Both the position numbers and the translations under genes were made by a program. Below, piece after piece: positions 1 to 10,614 of a DNA stretch of 64,000 bases. The stretch is from Semisulcospira habei (taxonomy: Eukaryota > Mollusca > Gastropoda > Semisulcospiridae), in contig BTPG01000002.1 in NCBI GenBank assembly GCA_036245525.1, forward strand, positions 121,435,451 to 121,499,450. Direction: 5' to 3'. Under the pieces are notes generated by a model, which saw only the letters and a list, made by a program, of their open reading frames with translations, made no database searches and had not been told where the DNA came from. The first letter of the stretch is position 1; every line of letters starts with the position of its first letter.

Positions 1-152
1 TAGTGGAAAACGTCGTTTCACATGGGTTGGAGAGAGTCTGGTCTGAATTTTTTGCCACTTACCGCATAATCGTCGTATGCCTATTTAGTCCAAATCGCTG
101 ATTGCAAGGTACCAGTAACCAGACACCAGTCGGAAATGAGTCTGACGCAAAC

Positions 153-190
153 TCAGTGCGCAAAGGCCATCGGGCCGACGTCAGCGGAAC
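153..190. repeat. Family C foldback, half copy
   Basis: The stretch reads GTGCGCAAAGGCCATCGG followed by GCCGACGTC, which matches the left arm of family C. The right arm is missing, so this is a remnant. No flanking TTAA is seen. Confidence 0.45.
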
Positions 191-466
191 GCGGAAGTAC
201 TTAGTAACGACTCTCGTCCTTTTGGCGTTCAATCTGTTGTGTCTTAACTCTTCCACCTCTGACATCGAGCCATGAGGATGGTTCGAGTGTGATAAGCTCA
301 AGGGTATTGCCTAATTAGCTCGGCGCGCCCCAATCTGATCACGCACAACCTTGAACTATATTATGATTGATCCGTTTACTGAAACCTCAACGCAGCAGTT
401 TTTAGGACGCGATTTGTCATTTGAGTGTGTTACTGAGCAGACGATTGCAAAATGTCCGCCAGTCCG

Positions 467-541
467 CCAATGCGCAAAAGACCATCGGGCCGACGTCGGC
501 CGCCGCGTTGGCCCACGCACGATGGCCTTTTGCGTATTGGG
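467..541. repeat. Family C foldback element
   Basis: The left arm CCAATGCGCAAAAGACCATCG is answered by CGATGGCCTTTTGCGTATTGG, giving a hairpin of about 20 bp per arm with a GC-rich centre containing GCCGACGTCGGC. The ends lack TTAA, unlike families A, B and D. Open frames in this interval on both strands come from the symmetry and are not genes. Confidence 0.7.
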
Positions 542-860
542 TTGGCTCTGGACTGAAAGAGCTCGCATCTAGATCAAAAGTGTGTTAACTCCTTAAAGCA
601 CGCCAAATATTCTGCTAATTTGACCTGAACTATACTTTAATAAAGCCAACCCCTCACGCCGTATATAAACCAGATACGCCGCGGCATCTAATTATTATTA
701 TAAATAATTTCCAGGACATTCGCGATGATGAGTTTGGCCCCCTCGGGAAAAAAACCGGAGAGTTGGGGTCATTTATAAATTATTAATAGAGGTCAGTTTT
801 CCCGGGTAAAATTCATAGTATGTTCGGCGTGCCTTTGATGCAAGGCCGCGGACGATTTCC
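542..860. other. No gene seen
   Basis: AT-rich, apparently non-coding sequence. No conserved protein, RNA gene or clear repeat recognised. Confidence 0.5.
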
Positions 861-1043
861 AACTGCAAGAAACATAAGAGTCGCGAGAGCTCATGAAGAT
901 TTATGTCTCTTGTTAGTCCTAGGTTCTTTCTGCCCATTGTTGTCTCATTTATATCTGCGTTCGTCACGCGAATGTCGGTCAGTAGCGCGCAGTCGTTTTT
1001 GACGCGAAACATGATTCGTGATCACTAGCAGCGAAGAGGTTAA
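861..1043. mobile_element. Diverged family A element, right part
   Basis: AACTGCAAGAAACATAAGAG begins a degenerate A hairpin closed by ATTTATGTCTCTTG. The tail GATCACTAGCAGCGAAGAGG ends at TTAA, matching the right end of the A variant at 61115-61291. The left end is not recognisable. Confidence 0.55.
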
Positions 1044-1086
1044 TGTATTTTTTGTTCGGTTTGCAGCGAGAGATAAATTGATATCA

Positions 1087-1147
1087 TTAACCTGCTAATC
1101 TGGCACTGCGTATGCATGTAGTTCAAGGGTAGTGCCAGATTAGCAAG
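1087..1147. mobile_element. Family B element, core remnant
   Basis: GCTAATCTGGCACTGC and GTTCAAGGGTAGTGCCAG with ATTAGC are family B arms in a shortened palindrome. A TTAA lies at the left edge. Confidence 0.5.
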
Positions 1148-1590
1148 CTAATGACGCACTGTCTTGAATTATTTTTTTCGATCCACTGACCTCAACTGGT
1201 AATTTAAAATAGTAAGAGGGTATTTTCCCGTGTTTGTACCCGTCCGTTTCAAGCGGAAAGTGTTCTGTAACATTCAGTTTCTTTCTATTTTCGCTGTTCT
1301 CGCATACTGTTAGAAAATGCCATACGCACATAGTCCTAAATTAAAATCATTTAAGTATGGTCTGTTTATATTGTCTGTTATTTGTGCCGTACCATTCTTT
1401 GTCCGTACGTCCGTCTTTCTGTCTGTCTGTCTGTTCGTTTTTCTACCTCTTTATCGCAGTCGACCGAATAATATGGTCTAAACTCGCTTCACTTCTATGG
1501 GAAGTAACCTGTTGTTTTTTTTTTAAATCTACGGTCTTCAGAGAACTTGGCTTTTCTCCCTTAGACTCCACCTGGCAAAGGCTTGGGCGT

Positions 1591-1658
1591 CATTCAAGGC
1601 GACCAGCATCAATAGCTGCGAAAGTGTCGTATAGCGTTGCCCCCTTGAATGAACTAAC
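1591..1658. mobile_element. Family F element, degenerate
   Basis: CATCAATAGCTGCGAAAGTG is followed by TCGTATAGCGTTG, which is one F arm. The outer ends CATTCAAGG and CCTTGAATGAA match the F ends at 11738-11854, but the second inner arm is lost. Confidence 0.5.
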
Positions 1659-1707
1659 TGGCCTTTCTCAGTTACCAGATCGTTTAAAGCTATGGCTGGA
1701 TAGCTGA

Positions 1708-1831
1708 GGTCATCGGGCCGCCGTCCCGCGCCGGTCAGCCTTCAAGTTCAGTATAAGTTAGGCCGGGTCGCCGCACAGTCGTGCCGGGGCCTACTGCGGC
1801 CGACGTCGGCCCGATGGCCTTTTGCTTACTG
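1708..1831. repeat. Family C element, diverged
   Basis: The left side has CATCGGGCCGCCGTC and the right side GGCCGACGTCGGCCCGATGG followed by CCTTTTGC. The centre is longer than in compact copies and GC-rich. Confidence 0.5.
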
Positions 1832-2294
1832 TGCTAATTACTACCATTTGGAGACAAAAAGAAAACAAACCTCCTAGATACTCCCAGATACTGAACAGTT
1901 AGGCCTAAATTAATTGCAGGGCTGCCAGTGTTTTCATTACGGCTTGATTTCTTATAAATATAAGGCCAGCTCAAAGTCTGCACACCACTGACTGAGCCAT
2001 CATGGCTGAACCAACACTTGCAGCTGGCGTTAGAAACAAAAGATAATTTAAAAAAAAAAATAATATACATGACCTGTTTAAGACTCTGGTTATGCACATC
2101 GGTCAACTGAAGTAAAAGCTTGTGAGAGTGTTTTTACATGGGATCTGCTGACAGAAAGTTAATCCCAAGCGCTTGTTTTCAACAGGTGTTAGCTCTCGGT
2201 CAGGTAATGCACGAAGCTCACACATTTAGTGGAGTCAGAAACCGCGCTCCACCTGCAAGAGGCAGACATGGTCATGATCCCTTGCAGCAAGGCA

Positions 2295-2391
2295 ACCCAG
2301 TGCGCTAAGACCATCGGGCCGACGTCGGCCGCCATTGGCCCGCGCACGGCCGTGCCAACGTCTGCCGCCTGACGGTCTTTTGTACATTGGG
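2295..2391. repeat. Family C element
   Basis: The sequence runs from ACCCAGTGCGCTAAGACC to GACGGTCTTTTGTACATTGG. The two sides pair with scattered mismatches around a GC-rich centre of about 50 bp. Confidence 0.6.
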
Positions 2392-2444
2392 AGCATGTTT
2401 CGGGATAAGCTCCAGTTTGATATAGATTTACATATACAACCTTC

Positions 2445-2508
2445 CCAGTCCGCAAAAGATTCTCGGGCCGACGTCAGCCGCTGTCGACCCTATGATCTTT
2501 GCTTACTG
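2445..2508. repeat. Family C element, diverged
   Basis: CAGTCCGCAAAAGATTCTCG and the right arm TATGATCTTTGCTTACTG flank GCCGACGTCAGCC. It lies about 50 bp from the preceding C copy in the same orientation. Confidence 0.5.
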
Positions 2509-2840
2509 CATGCTTATCCGAGGTTAACTTGTCAGACGACTGTTACCAGGATGCGTCCCGCAAGTGTCGCAGCGATCAAGCAAAACGGTCCCGTGGACTG
2601 CCCTCCCTGTCAGGGCACTACCTACTGTCCTTGACCTTATTTTGATTCAGCGAGGCACAGCTCTGATGGAATTCCTTTGGTAATGAGGGAGAGGTCTTTT
2701 GTCAGTACCCTCTGAGGCAGGTGGCCATTCGGCTGTCACTGTGTGAAACGCAGTACAAACCACTTCCGCACTGTTGACTCAGTATTTACTCCCTTTCACG
2801 TGTGCAGTCAACAGGGCTGTATATTTCAATGACTTATTTC

Positions 2841-2902
2841 GTTCGAGACGTTCCGCCTCCGCCTCCGGATACGCGGCATAAGCGCACGTCTCGAATGAGT
2901 TC
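2841..2902. mobile_element. Family E element
   Basis: TTCGAGACGTTCCGCCTCCG pairs imperfectly with GCACGTCTCGAATGAG. The outer bases match E copies at 19665-19742 and 44587-44667, although the terminal TTAA has decayed. Confidence 0.55.
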
Positions 2903-3519
2903 AGTGACTAGACAGGAGCGGATCAGTTACCTCCGGGAAGGGGGATGGGGGGATGTCAACCTTTTTGGGGACATGAGTCAGACTGGCACAGACGAGAGAC
3001 TTTGCTTCCCAGTGGCAGAAAAATAAAACGCCAAGCGTGTTTGAGAGCCTCTAGCACCTTCTCACCACACGCCGAAATATTGAAATTCAAGGTGGAGAGC
3101 GGGAGGGGGGGGGGGTCCAAACTCTAAGAAAGGGACTTTGGTGTGACATTTTAAAGAATTTTTGGCTTGCGGGTGGGAGGTTGGGGGTGGTGTCCGGACC
3201 CCCCCCCCCCCCTGATCCTCCCCTGGTGGAGGTGGAATGAATTCTGACCGATATCAATTTGCGGGCGCCCATGATGATCTGTGCCTCGTGTTTACCTGAT
3301 GACTTTGGCAGTGTGTCTTGAACATGGAAGGTTGTGAAATTTGTGTATCAGATAGCACTTGTAAACACACTGAGCAAACTGTCCTCAGGGCAAATTCTGA
3401 CTAATTTTGTAAGACAACTAATGCCGACGTTGGCCAGATGATCTTTCACTCACTGGGAATGTGCTCTTTCAATTCCAACGCCAACCCTGACAGACCGTGA
3501 TGGCTTTGTCCCTTTTGCT
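2903..3519. other. No gene seen; G and C homopolymer tracts
   Basis: Contains G-rich tracts near 2940 and 3105 and a poly-C run near 3199-3212. No coding signal or recognisable family. Confidence 0.5.
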
Positions 3520-3596
3520 CAGTAGCGATTGTGGTCCAGGTGACTCCTGCAGGCATCACCTCGACCAAAACTCGCTACCGACACCCAAAGGGTTAA
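3520..3596. mobile_element. Family D element
   Basis: CAGTAGCGATTGTGGTCCAG and the right arm TCGACCAAAACTCGCTACCG are D arms around TCCTGCAGG. The right end is CACCCAAAGGGTTAA. The left terminus is degraded. Confidence 0.65.
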
Positions 3597-3820
3597 ACAA
3601 CCGGTCTACTGCTGATTCAGATTAGCACCTGGACTGGACTGTGGACGCTTAAAGTAGTGCCTGATAACTTTGGCAGCTGTTGGGGCTCCAAGATAATCAG
3701 GTATTTCACTAGAGCTTCCGCGGTCAGTACATCACTGGAGACTAGTAGACCCTACACTCGAGCTCTCAGGCCAAGTTACACACAGGCATGGGATGAGTCA
3801 CTGGGGAATCGAACACCCCT

Positions 3821-4036
3821 TTAACCCCTTCGCTGCCTAGAAAAACTGAACACCACCCAACTGCAAGACGTTTAGATCCTCATGAGGCCCCGCAGTTGCT
3901 CATGAGGATCTACGCCTCTTGCTGAAACCACTTTTGTGGCACTTTTTCCTTTGACGGCTTGGCATCTTGGACACTGGAGTTGCAATAATTTATTTTTTAA
4001 AACACACCATGCGTCCACTGGTAGTAAAGGGGTTAT
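3821..4036 (-). mobile_element. Family A MITE, nearly complete, reverse orientation
   Basis: Starts TTAACCCCTTCGCTGCC, carries the A hairpin at about 3870-3924, and ends GTCCACTGGTAGTAAAGGGG followed by TTAT, a one-base decay of TTAA. Its 216 bp is close to the 214 bp of full copies. Short ORFs on both strands inside it are not genes. Confidence 0.75.
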
Positions 4037-4485
4037 CCCAGGTAGTAGGAAATTGCACATTTCCCTATACCCATTTGACAGAGGTGGTCGATTTCGCAAT
4101 GCTCATCCTATACCTGTGAGGCGACATTCTGCTGTCTGCGTCGATCCTTTTCTTGACTGTAATGCAGAGTTATGAGTTCTGAGCAGACGACAGATTGAAG
4201 AACGTGAGTAATAAAATGAAACTCAAACAATTTGCACTGGAATGTGGCCCGCACAATTGGCTGTGGTACTGAGAAGGTCTGGGCAGCTGTACCTCTAGCC
4301 ATTGTTGACGAAAAGTAAGCACGGCCGTTTCTTTACACGTGGAATCCATTTCGAGTCTCTTTTTCATTGCCGCCCGAATGGGGAAATAAACTTGACTGGG
4401 GTGACGGTGCATTGTGTCGGAGATTGGCCCCTTGAAATAGGAGAACAAGGGTCAAGTGAGTGATGGGTCACTGACGAGAGAATAG

Positions 4486-4638
4486 TCGTTGACTGCTGCT
4501 GACGACGCTGCTCGGCGGAAAAGACGCGTGTTTACGTAGTTAGATGGTGACGTAGTAAATTTCATTTTACACCCCCAGACTACGTAGTTACGCGTCTTTT
4601 CCGCCGAACGGTATCGTCAGAAGCAGTCAAGGCGTTAA
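4486..4638. mobile_element. Family I foldback element
   Basis: GACTGCTGCTGACGACGCTG and CGGCGGAAAAGACGCGTG on the left are answered by ACGCGTCTTTTCCGCCG and CGTCAGAAGCAGTC on the right, ending CAAGGCGTTAA. The arms exceed 40 bp. The same ends occur at 17421-17722. Confidence 0.7.
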
Positions 4639-4770
4639 GCCCTTGTCCGCTGAGAACAAGTGCTCACCACTGTTACTCATCTGCAGTCAGAATAAAACCT
4701 GATGATCTACGCTGATGCAAGGGCCTCATAAGGTTCTGCGCCTCTTGCCGACGTCTGCATGAATTTACGA

Positions 4771-4952
4771 TTCAACCCTTTTAGCCCCGGATCCATACAG
4801 CAAGACATGGCTTGACCATGATAAAGGCGCCAAGCTAATCTGGCACTACCCTTGAATTATCATGGTCAAGCCATCTCCTGCAATTGGTACATAGAGTCAT
4901 TAGGCAACACCTCCAAAATTTGAGAAATGGGACCTTGGGTTAAAAGGATTAA
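4771..4952 (-). mobile_element. Family B MITE, left arm deleted
   Basis: The right arm GGCGCCAAGCTAATCTGG through TTGAATTATCATGGTC is intact. The left arm is reduced to GACCATGATAA, joined straight to the centre, consistent with loss of one hairpin arm. The flank CCTCCAAAATTTGAGAAAT matches full B copies and the end is GGATTAA. Confidence 0.65.
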
Positions 4953-5184
4953 GAAAAGCAGTGACTAGCCACTGACAGTAAAGTGGTTAAAGTGAATTTT
5001 CAAAGATTGCTGCCTTGGAAGTCAAAAGACAGTAAGTTATTTTCTTTGGTGAAAAGCCAGGTTGTCGGCGTTGTGTTACAATGAAAATCTCGCTTTTTCG
5101 AAAAAAAAACCTGGTATTAGTCCGTGATTTCGGACATTGCCAATGTCAGTCGTGAAACGTCCAAAATCACATACCTGCACTCAT

Positions 5185-5324
5185 TAGATACCTACTGTCG
5201 TCTCATCTCTTTAATCCCTTGATACCTACTGTCGTCTCATCTCTTTAATCCCTTGATACCTACTGTCGTCTCATCTCTTTAATCCCTTGATACCTACTGT
5301 CGTCTCATCTCTTTAATCCCTTGA
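5185..5324 (+). repeat. 34-bp minisatellite built on an element end
   Basis: About four near-identical 34-bp units contain TACCTACTGTCGTCTCATC and then TTTAATCCCTTGA. Each unit contains TTAATCCCTTGA, the same terminal sequence that begins the family A element immediately downstream. Confidence 0.85.
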
Positions 5325-5514
5325 CTGCCAGTGGACGCAGATTGTGCTTTTGAAATCATCCTAAATTTAACATCAACTGTCCCCAGCCGTCAAGAACTGG
5401 TTTCAGCAAGAGGTATAGATCCTCATGAGCCCCCGCAAATGCGGGGGCTCATGAGGATCTATGCCTCTTGCAGTTGGGTGGTGTTCAGTCTATCTCGGCA
5501 AGGAATGGGTTTAA
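5313..5514 (+). mobile_element. Family A MITE, full length
   Basis: Begins TTAATCCCTTGACTGCC, then the internal flank GTGGACGCAGATTGTG. The hairpin at 5405-5471 has arms of about 28 bp paired almost perfectly around GCGGGGGC. It ends GGAATGGGTTTAA, TTAA at 5511-5514. Length is 202 bp. Confidence 0.8.
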
Positions 5515-5947
5515 CTGATTCATTTGGGTTCAACCCCGCGCGGTCGAAATCGGCATAGCGAGGTGGACGCATTTGTCTGTACTGAAGTTATTCATTCATT
5601 CACCGACATTCAGGGTCATTTTGTCTCATTGCCACTGCACAACCCGATTTGTATGATTTCTTAATTTTGTCGAGCTTGCTATCATCTGAATTCCGTTGTC
5701 TTTGAATATTTTTTTTTTACACCCCCAGACACAAGCGTACAAATACACTCGGCGATGCCGATTACCGTCGCATATAGAGGTTCGGTGCAGCTCGTGCGAC
5801 TACATTGTCTGGTCTCGGGCCGACTTCGAGTTAAGACGACCTAGGGCCAACTCGCAAGCCTAGATCTACGTGTGAAACCATTTTGATGACTGGGGCTCAC
5901 TCCTTGTCAAAAGGTTGTCGGGGTTTATTGACTTGACGATACTACTA

Positions 5948-6007
5948 ACCCAATGCGCAAAAGGCCATCGGTCCGACGTCGGCCCGATGACCTCTTGCGC
6001 ATTGGGT
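5948..6007. repeat. Family C element, near-perfect palindrome
   Basis: CCCAATGCGCAAAAGGCCAT is mirrored by ATGACCTCTTGCGCATTGGG around TCCGACGTCGG, a roughly 58-bp hairpin with few mismatches. The outer bases are TA rather than TTAA. Confidence 0.85.
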
Positions 6008-6475
6008 ACTTCAATTCGTCGACGTCACTTGTTTACTTTTGGCATCGCTTATATGGCATTACCACTTTATGGTTAGTTTTGTCGCTGTCCATAAAACGAC
6101 TTCGTCATGGCTTTTTTCTCTGACGACTCAAACATGTCACTCCTGCACGAAATTAGTTTCTTTTCGCGCTATGTGGCGCACGCGCACACGCACCAGAAGT
6201 GACGCACCTGACGGAAATTGAGTTGAAAACACCTGCCTAAAGTTTTGAACGACGTCAAGCCTTCTGCAATAGTCTGGATGCTGCTAATTTTGTCCTCGTG
6301 TCGACCAGCCATCCCGTCCTTCAGCAGGGCGTAGAGATTCCGATAAGATGTTCTGTCACAACGAAGGAGATATGAAGAAGTAGAAAATTATTCTTAAAAA
6401 AAAAAAATTAACAAAAATCACCATAAACATTGGTGTATGCGGTTTTTCGTTTCGTTTGAGGTGACAAAACTGAGG
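6008..6475. other. No gene seen
   Basis: Unrecognised sequence with an A-run near 6395-6408. The 60-codon open frame at 6039-6221 has no recognisable domain. Confidence 0.45.
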
Positions 6476-6760
6476 ATGTCTCTATGGTTGCCTCTCTCAG
6501 TTTGCTACGGCAGCTCATCTCAGTAGCGAATCAACAGAGACAACTAGTGTGCCCCCACCCCCCGCCCATGCCCCACTCACACACACACACACACACTCAC
6601 CACCACCACCCTAACCCATCGACACCCCACCCCACCCCCCTCCCCACGTCCCTCTGTCACCACCACCTTAACCCCATTCGCTTCTAGTTTATGTCACGCT
6701 TTAGACTCCCTTCAATAGAGCCAATTGCAGCCCTCCAGACATACGGGTTGTCTATTTCTG
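6476..6760 (+). repeat. Dispersed repeat, copy 1 of a direct pair
   Basis: Matches 7846-8105 over about 260 bp, from TGTCTCTATGGTTGCCTCTC to TGCAGCCCTCCAGACATAC. The middle is a length-variable CA- and CCA-rich tract. The left part carries a K-like hairpin, TGTCTC..GAGACA. Confidence 0.8.
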
Positions 6761-7030
6761 GCACATAAAGATGTATGCATACAATATTGTTCAGACACGA
6801 AAACATGCAATTTTGCAATTGAATGAAGATAATGTCCTCAACAGTGACAAAGGTCATAACGCAAAGTGGTGTCAAAACCTAACTGAACAAATTCGCTATT
6901 GACAAAAATGACATGGGTGGAATTTTCATTTGCCAAATGTCATCGAAGTAACGGAAACGTTTGCCTTCAGACACAAGTTTTGAATGAGTACACGTGGCCG
7001 GAGATCGAACTTAATTACCTTGGCATCTCC

Positions 7031-7120
7031 TAACCCTTTGGCTGTTGGTAGCGCCTTTTGTCGAGGTGATCCTGCAGAAATCACCTCGACAAAAGGCGCT
7101 ACCAACACCCAAAGGGTTAA
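7031..7120. mobile_element. Family D element, near-perfect palindrome
   Basis: TAACCCTTTGGCTGTTGGTA and GCGCCTTTTGTCGAGGTGAT are mirrored on the right, ending ACACCCAAAGGGTTAA. Arms are about 40 bp with a loop near TCCTGCAGA. The left end reads CTAA instead of TTAA. Confidence 0.85.
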
Positions 7121-7247
7121 CATGATCATTTGATCTATTACGCTGAGTCACTCTTCTGCATATCACGCTAGAAAAACTGTTCCTGTTATGTCACTTATTA
7201 CAGACGTGCTCGGAGGACTGATGATACCTATGAACAAAATATAGCTA

Positions 7248-7307
7248 CCCAATGCGCAAAAGGCCATCATGCCGATGTCGGCCTGATGGCCTTTTGCGCA
7301 TCGGGAA
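7248..7307. repeat. Family C element, near-perfect palindrome
   Basis: CCCAATGCGCAAAAGGCCAT is answered by TGATGGCCTTTTGCGCATCG around GCCGATGTCGGC. Confidence 0.85.
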
Positions 7308-7845
7308 AGAGTCTACTGTTACGATTCAACATCGCTTTTGGTCCAGTCCGCCTAATGCTTATGTAACGGCAATACAGTATCATACACGCAGACTTATCTG
7401 GCAGCCCAACTCCTGCAGCACTGCGCGCCGTCTTCAACACACCTCTCTGGCTGAGGCCCGATTTCCAACTGCGGGGCTCATGAGACTCTGTGTCTCTTGC
7501 AAGCGGGTGCCTTTCACTGCAGACTTGTGTTTTGGTTTGCTCAAGACTTTGCGCGGATACGCTTGAATGCCCGTAACCGAAATGAAATTCTTCGGGCACT
7601 GTTGATTTAACTGACTTTGTTCAATGGTCAAAGAATCATGAGAGTTAGCACTGGAGACAGCGTTTGGCCGAACATTAGCACCGCAAACAGGCTTTGACAG
7701 CTAACGTTTGACGACCTGCTTACCACAGGATGTGTGACCTGAAAAAAATGCGCACCTGTATTCTACCTCACCGTTTCCTTTCCTTCCCCACCCACCCATC
7801 CCCCTCCTCAGGAAGGGGGGGGGGGGGCGGGGGGTTCCACTGAGG

Positions 7846-8105
7846 TTGTCTCTATGGTTGCCTCTCTCAATTTGCTACCGCTTCTCGTCAGTAGCGAATC
7901 GACAGAGACATCTAGTGTGCCCCCACCCATGCCCCACTCACACACACTCACCACCACCACCACCCTAACCCCTCGACACCCCACCCTCCCCCACGTCCCG
8001 CTGTCATCACCACCGTAACCACATTCGCTTATAGTTTAGGTCACGCTTTAGACTCCCTTCAATAGAGTTATTGCAGCCCTCCAGACATACAGATTCTAAT
8101 GGGTC
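7846..8105 (+). repeat. Dispersed repeat, copy 2 of a direct pair
   Basis: Second copy of the 6476-6760 repeat about 1.37 kb downstream, same orientation. The CA/CCA tract is shorter and substitutions are scattered, so the duplication is not recent. Confidence 0.8.
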
Positions 8106-8377
8106 CTGGCGCTGCAACGGCTCATGAACATCTATGCCTACTGCATATGACAGGAGCTGAGCGAGAGACCCAACCAAGTTGAGTTATCGCAACACAGTGA
8201 AAGGTAAAATGAAAACAGGGGCTACTTGTGACGCACTAAGAAGTTGTAAGTCTATGTCAAACGAAATAAGAAAGTGTTCGCGATACGTTTGTTCAGTCAG
8301 AATAATGACTATGCTCTTATAACTTTTGCTCTTGTTTTCAAAGCGAGCGCCAAAAACTAAAGAAGTAACCGAAAAGA

Positions 8378-8445
8378 AAAGGGAAAACTGAGAAAAGGGG
8401 AGACTGCCAGTGCTAATATTTTAGGAAGGTTACAAAGTAAAATAG
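8378..8445. repeat. Dispersed repeat, inverted partner at 34760-34845
   Basis: AAAAGGGGAGACTGCCAGTG and TAATATTTTAGGAAGGTTAC recur in reverse complement near 34780-34840. Confidence 0.65.
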
Positions 8446-8657
8446 ATAATAGCACTGTCAGGGGAGAGAAGTGTGCATGATCGACCAGTGATCATAGATC
8501 TACTGTGGCCAAAGCACAACAACAAAAAAAGATAGGAAAGAGAGGGGGCGCTAAAAAAGTGACTGAAAGCAATGCATATATGGAAGGGCCCCGCCCCGCC
8601 CCCCCCCCCCCCCCCCCCCCCCAGGACTACTGACAATTTCGTGCAGTTCGGCCCTGG

Positions 8658-8775
8658 GGCCAGTTGCATGAGTGAGTTAGCCCTGCGGAGCACCTTGCTT
8701 AGTGGCTGGTGCAGTTATAGCGGAGCCCCTTGCTTAGTGGCTGGTGCAGGACTAAGCTCACTCATGCAACTGGCC
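8658..8775. mobile_element. Family G foldback element
   Basis: The outer arms GCCAGTTGCATGAGTGAG and CTCACTCATGCAACTGGC pair. The interior holds two direct copies of CCTTGCTTAGTGGCTGGTGC. A related copy sits at 58509-58632. The ends lack TTAA. Confidence 0.75.
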
Positions 8776-9137
8776 TCTCGTTCTTAGCTGCAGTTAGTTA
8801 GTTCTTGCGTGCGATCTCCACTGCATACAAGACACACGAAAAGAAAACCTGCGGGAGTCCCCGTCTCTGCGGCGGAGGTGTGTCGCGAGCGACTCCCGAA
8901 GCAGTTTACGGAGGGGACAGATTACGGTACGCAACTCCAGTAAAACCAGACGGCAAGATGTGACTCAGACGGTCAGGACATGGTAGGTACATGTCGCGTG
9001 TTTGTGCGTTTTCTCTCTCAGACGGCTGACAACTTCCGCGCTGTGAAAAGCCGCAAATGGGTATGTTTGAAACACAAGGGAATTTTCAGAAAACTTCGCG
9101 GTATTAACGTGAAGTACTGTCTGTGGTATAGACCCTT

Positions 9138-9220
9138 CGTTTAACTCATTGGCGTCAAGCCGCATCCAGACGTGCGGCATAAGCCGCGCACCCGGATGCG
9201 GCTGGCCGCGAATGAGTTAA
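9138..9220. mobile_element. Family E-like element
   Basis: ACTCATTGGCGTCAAGCCGC and the right end GGCCGCGAATGAGTTAA enclose GC-rich pairing segments (CATCCAGACGTGCGGC, CACCCGGATGCGGC). The termini match E but the interior has diverged. Confidence 0.55.
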
Positions 9221-9394
9221 ATGTAATTGTAGCTGTTATTTGCATGCTTCTGAGAACAACGTAGAAGCAAATAAGACTGGCAAAGACTGCATGTTGTGAC
9301 TAAAGGCAAGGTCAGCTTATAATTTGGTGATAGTTTGTGGTCGTTGTCATGACGCATGACTTCACACAGCCCATGGGGGCGCCCCTGTCAGCTG

Positions 9395-9640
9395 GTTAAC
9401 CCGATAAGTGCAACAGGAGCTAGATCGACCGCGATAGTTCAAGGGTGGTGCCAAAATAGTTTGGCGCCAAACTATTCTGGCACCACCCTCGAACTATCAT
9501 GGTCCATCTGTCACCAAGACGGTGATGCAGTCTTCGGAGGACAGCGGGCGTCCGTCGACATCTAGCCGCAAAACTATTCTGGCACCACCCATCGACTTTC
9601 ATGGTCGATTTGTCACTAGAAGCGTGATGTAGACTTCAGC
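9395..9640. mobile_element. Family B element with a second right arm
   Basis: A hairpin at about 9424-9502 has arms GATAGTTCAAGGGTGGTGCC and the complement around TTTGGCGCCAAA. A further right arm, AACTATTCTGGCACCACCC then TCATGGTCGAT, follows at about 9570-9610. The left end begins TTAACCCGA. The extra arm suggests partial duplication of the element. Confidence 0.65.
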
Positions 9641-9713
9641 GAACAACTCAAATATTTTTGTCATTGTTTGTTGTTGTTATTGCTGTCGTGTTTCGCTCTT
9701 GGGGCTCAGTCTG

Positions 9714-9868
9714 TTAACCCCTTTGCTTCCAGAACACAGGCAACATCGAAACGCGAGTCATAGATCCTCATGAGCCCCCGCAATTGCGGGGGCTCATGCG
9801 GATCTGTGCCTCTTGCTGACACCACTTTGTACCCGTGTTTTTTTGGACACTACCTGGCGTTCTTTGCC
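9714..9868 (-). mobile_element. Family A MITE, truncated at one end
   Basis: Starts TTAACCCCTTTGCTTCC. The hairpin at about 9763-9815 has a perfect centre CCCCCGCAATTGCGGGGG. The sequence after GACACCACTTTGTACCC fades into GTT repeats. Confidence 0.7.
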
Positions 9869-9959
9869 GTTGATTTGTTGTTGTTGTTGTTGTTGTTTTG
9901 TTTAGATTTTTAAGTACCAAATGTTAGGCATAAATCTGTAGACACATATCAGCACCAGT

Positions 9960-10190
9960 TGGGTTTGTTGTGCTTTGTCGAATGAACTTTAACAGCCGTA
10001 TGGACATGCAGCAAAAGCACACGTAAAATCGCACTTATTTATTTTGTGCATTCGTTAGCGGGTCAATCTATGTTTAGCTGTTCCTCGTACTGATAGAGTT
10101 TATTTATAGAACGGATTGGAATCATTGTCAGGTTATTTGATATAAAGACGTGTGCTGAACTGTGTCTAAATGAACCATAACTAGACCTGT
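9960..10190 (+). repeat. Dispersed repeat, inverted partner at 24378-24605
   Basis: Segments such as TGTCTAAATGAACCATAACT and ATATAAAGACGTGTGCTG recur in reverse complement and in the expected reversed order at 24378-24605. Identity is moderate. No coding content recognised. Confidence 0.65.
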
Positions 10191-10540
10191 GTGTAGCGCC
10201 TTTTAACCATCTGTTACAGAAGGGTATCTTTAATAATTACGGTGGTAGTGGACCTTCGAACCGACTCAATCTGCGACCACTGGCAGTGAAAGGGTCAAAC
10301 CGATGAGGGCGTTCACAGTCTGTACAGATGAAACGTATGTAACCGGTACTTTCGAATTGGTTTGTTTGGCAACACACCTGCGTGCTCGACATTCTCGATA
10401 CCAGTGCGGTTTGGGGACATACGCCTTCAAATTGTGTCAGTTTGTGTCCGCGCAACCTAGAGCTTAAAATTAATATCGCTTCTTACATCCGAGGAACAAA
10501 GATAGAAGTAAAGTAGAAGTACATGGGGGGCCGCGCATCC

Positions 10541-10614
10541 CGGCAGCAAGAGGCATGGATTCTCATGAGATCCTGCTGTCGCAGGAGCTCCTGAGAATCC
10601 ATGCCTCTTGCAGA
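10541..10614. mobile_element. Family A core hairpin
   Basis: AGCAAGAGGCATGGATTCTC is mirrored by GAGAATCCATGCCTCTTGC. The centre GATCCTGCTGTCGCAGGAGC replaces the usual CCCCCGC core, so both arms changed together. No TTAA ends visible. Confidence 0.7.

Noticed and set aside
5948..6007. Bacterial-type rho-independent terminator or regulatory hairpin
   Set aside because: No T-tract or adjacent gene; it is one of many dispersed family C palindromes.
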